Assembly (NCBI GenBank): GCA_012295275.1
Contig: CM022665.1
Location: 25,913,446 to 25,977,445, forward strand
Source: Chrysomallon squamiferum
Lineage: Eukaryota > Mollusca > Gastropoda > Neomphalida > Peltospiridae
Length of the DNA stretch: 64,000 bases
Reading direction: 5' to 3'
Both the position numbers and the translations under genes were made by a program. Shown here in pieces: positions 63,975-64,000 of the stretch. Under the pieces are notes generated by a model. It was given only the letters and a program-made list of their open reading frames with translations. It was not told where the DNA came from and searched no databases. How positions within the stretch are numbered: the first letter of the stretch is position 1; every line of letters starts with the position of its first letter.

Positions 63975-64000
63975 TAACACTCACTTCTCAGATACAAACA

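Larger units (their letters stand above)
48878..64000 (-). other. RGS7: large RGS7-like intron, continuing beyond the window
   Basis: The exon at 48771-48877 starts with a split codon, so an upstream exon must exist. No segment on this strand matches the first DEP half (the conserved S/G-D-I-V-x-W-L region) up to 64000. I therefore read all 15 kb as intron. It contains several tandem arrays and islands of lower AT content (about 56280-56520, 58700-59110, 60230-60390, 62480-62860) without supported coding function. Confidence 0.65.

Overview
This is a eukaryotic (animal) genomic window: strongly AT-rich, full of microsatellites and minisatellites, with intron-split genes and GT/AG splice sites. 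The protein sequences are clearly metazoan. The intron structure, density of TATG/CA/TA microsatellites and tRNA-derived SINE-like copies would fit a mollusc, possibly a cephalopod; that assignment is inference only. Nearly all simple reading frames across the window are chance products of low-complexity DNA.

Three real genes can be reconstructed exon by exon. (1) Minus strand, 7727-9915: a complete four-exon neudesin gene (NENF; secreted cytochrome-b5-like heme-binding protein, 162 aa). (2) Plus strand, 10094-17092: a complete eight-exon actin-related protein 2 gene (ARP2/ACTR2, 395 aa), with a roughly 2 kb 3'UTR ending near 19165. These two genes are head to head, with only 178 bp between start codons; that gap holds two opposed CCAAT boxes and a GC box, i.e. 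a bidirectional housekeeping-type promoter. (3) Minus strand, 26774-48877 and continuing off the right side: thirteen coding exons of an R7-family regulator of G-protein signalling (RGS7/RGS6-like), from the second half of the DEP domain through DHEX, GGL and RGS domains to the C-terminus. Its first exons are not visible up to 64000, so 48878-64000 is probably one very large intron.

Layout: 1-7258, AT-rich flank with no confirmed gene but one plausible orphan exon at 1417-1520; 7259-10093, neudesin and the shared promoter; 10094-19165, ARP2, whose introns carry four copies of a dispersed repeat and a tandem duplication; 19166-26773, intergenic AT-rich DNA with a 31-bp-class minisatellite; 26774-64000, the RGS7-like gene and its repeat-loaded introns.

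The most interesting observations are in the RGS7-like gene: an internal splice donor inside the apparent terminal exon, which predicts two alternative C-termini (one with the conserved RTSLDKL motif from an exon 4.6 kb away); a tandem array that has copied a 3' splice site several times next to the real one; a short decayed copy of an RGS-domain exon end in the neighbouring intron; several tandem arrays next to exons; and a 1.5 kb, about 55-copy 27-bp minisatellite with a 108-bp higher-order pattern. No CRISPR, bacterial, viral or recognisable complete transposon genes were seen.
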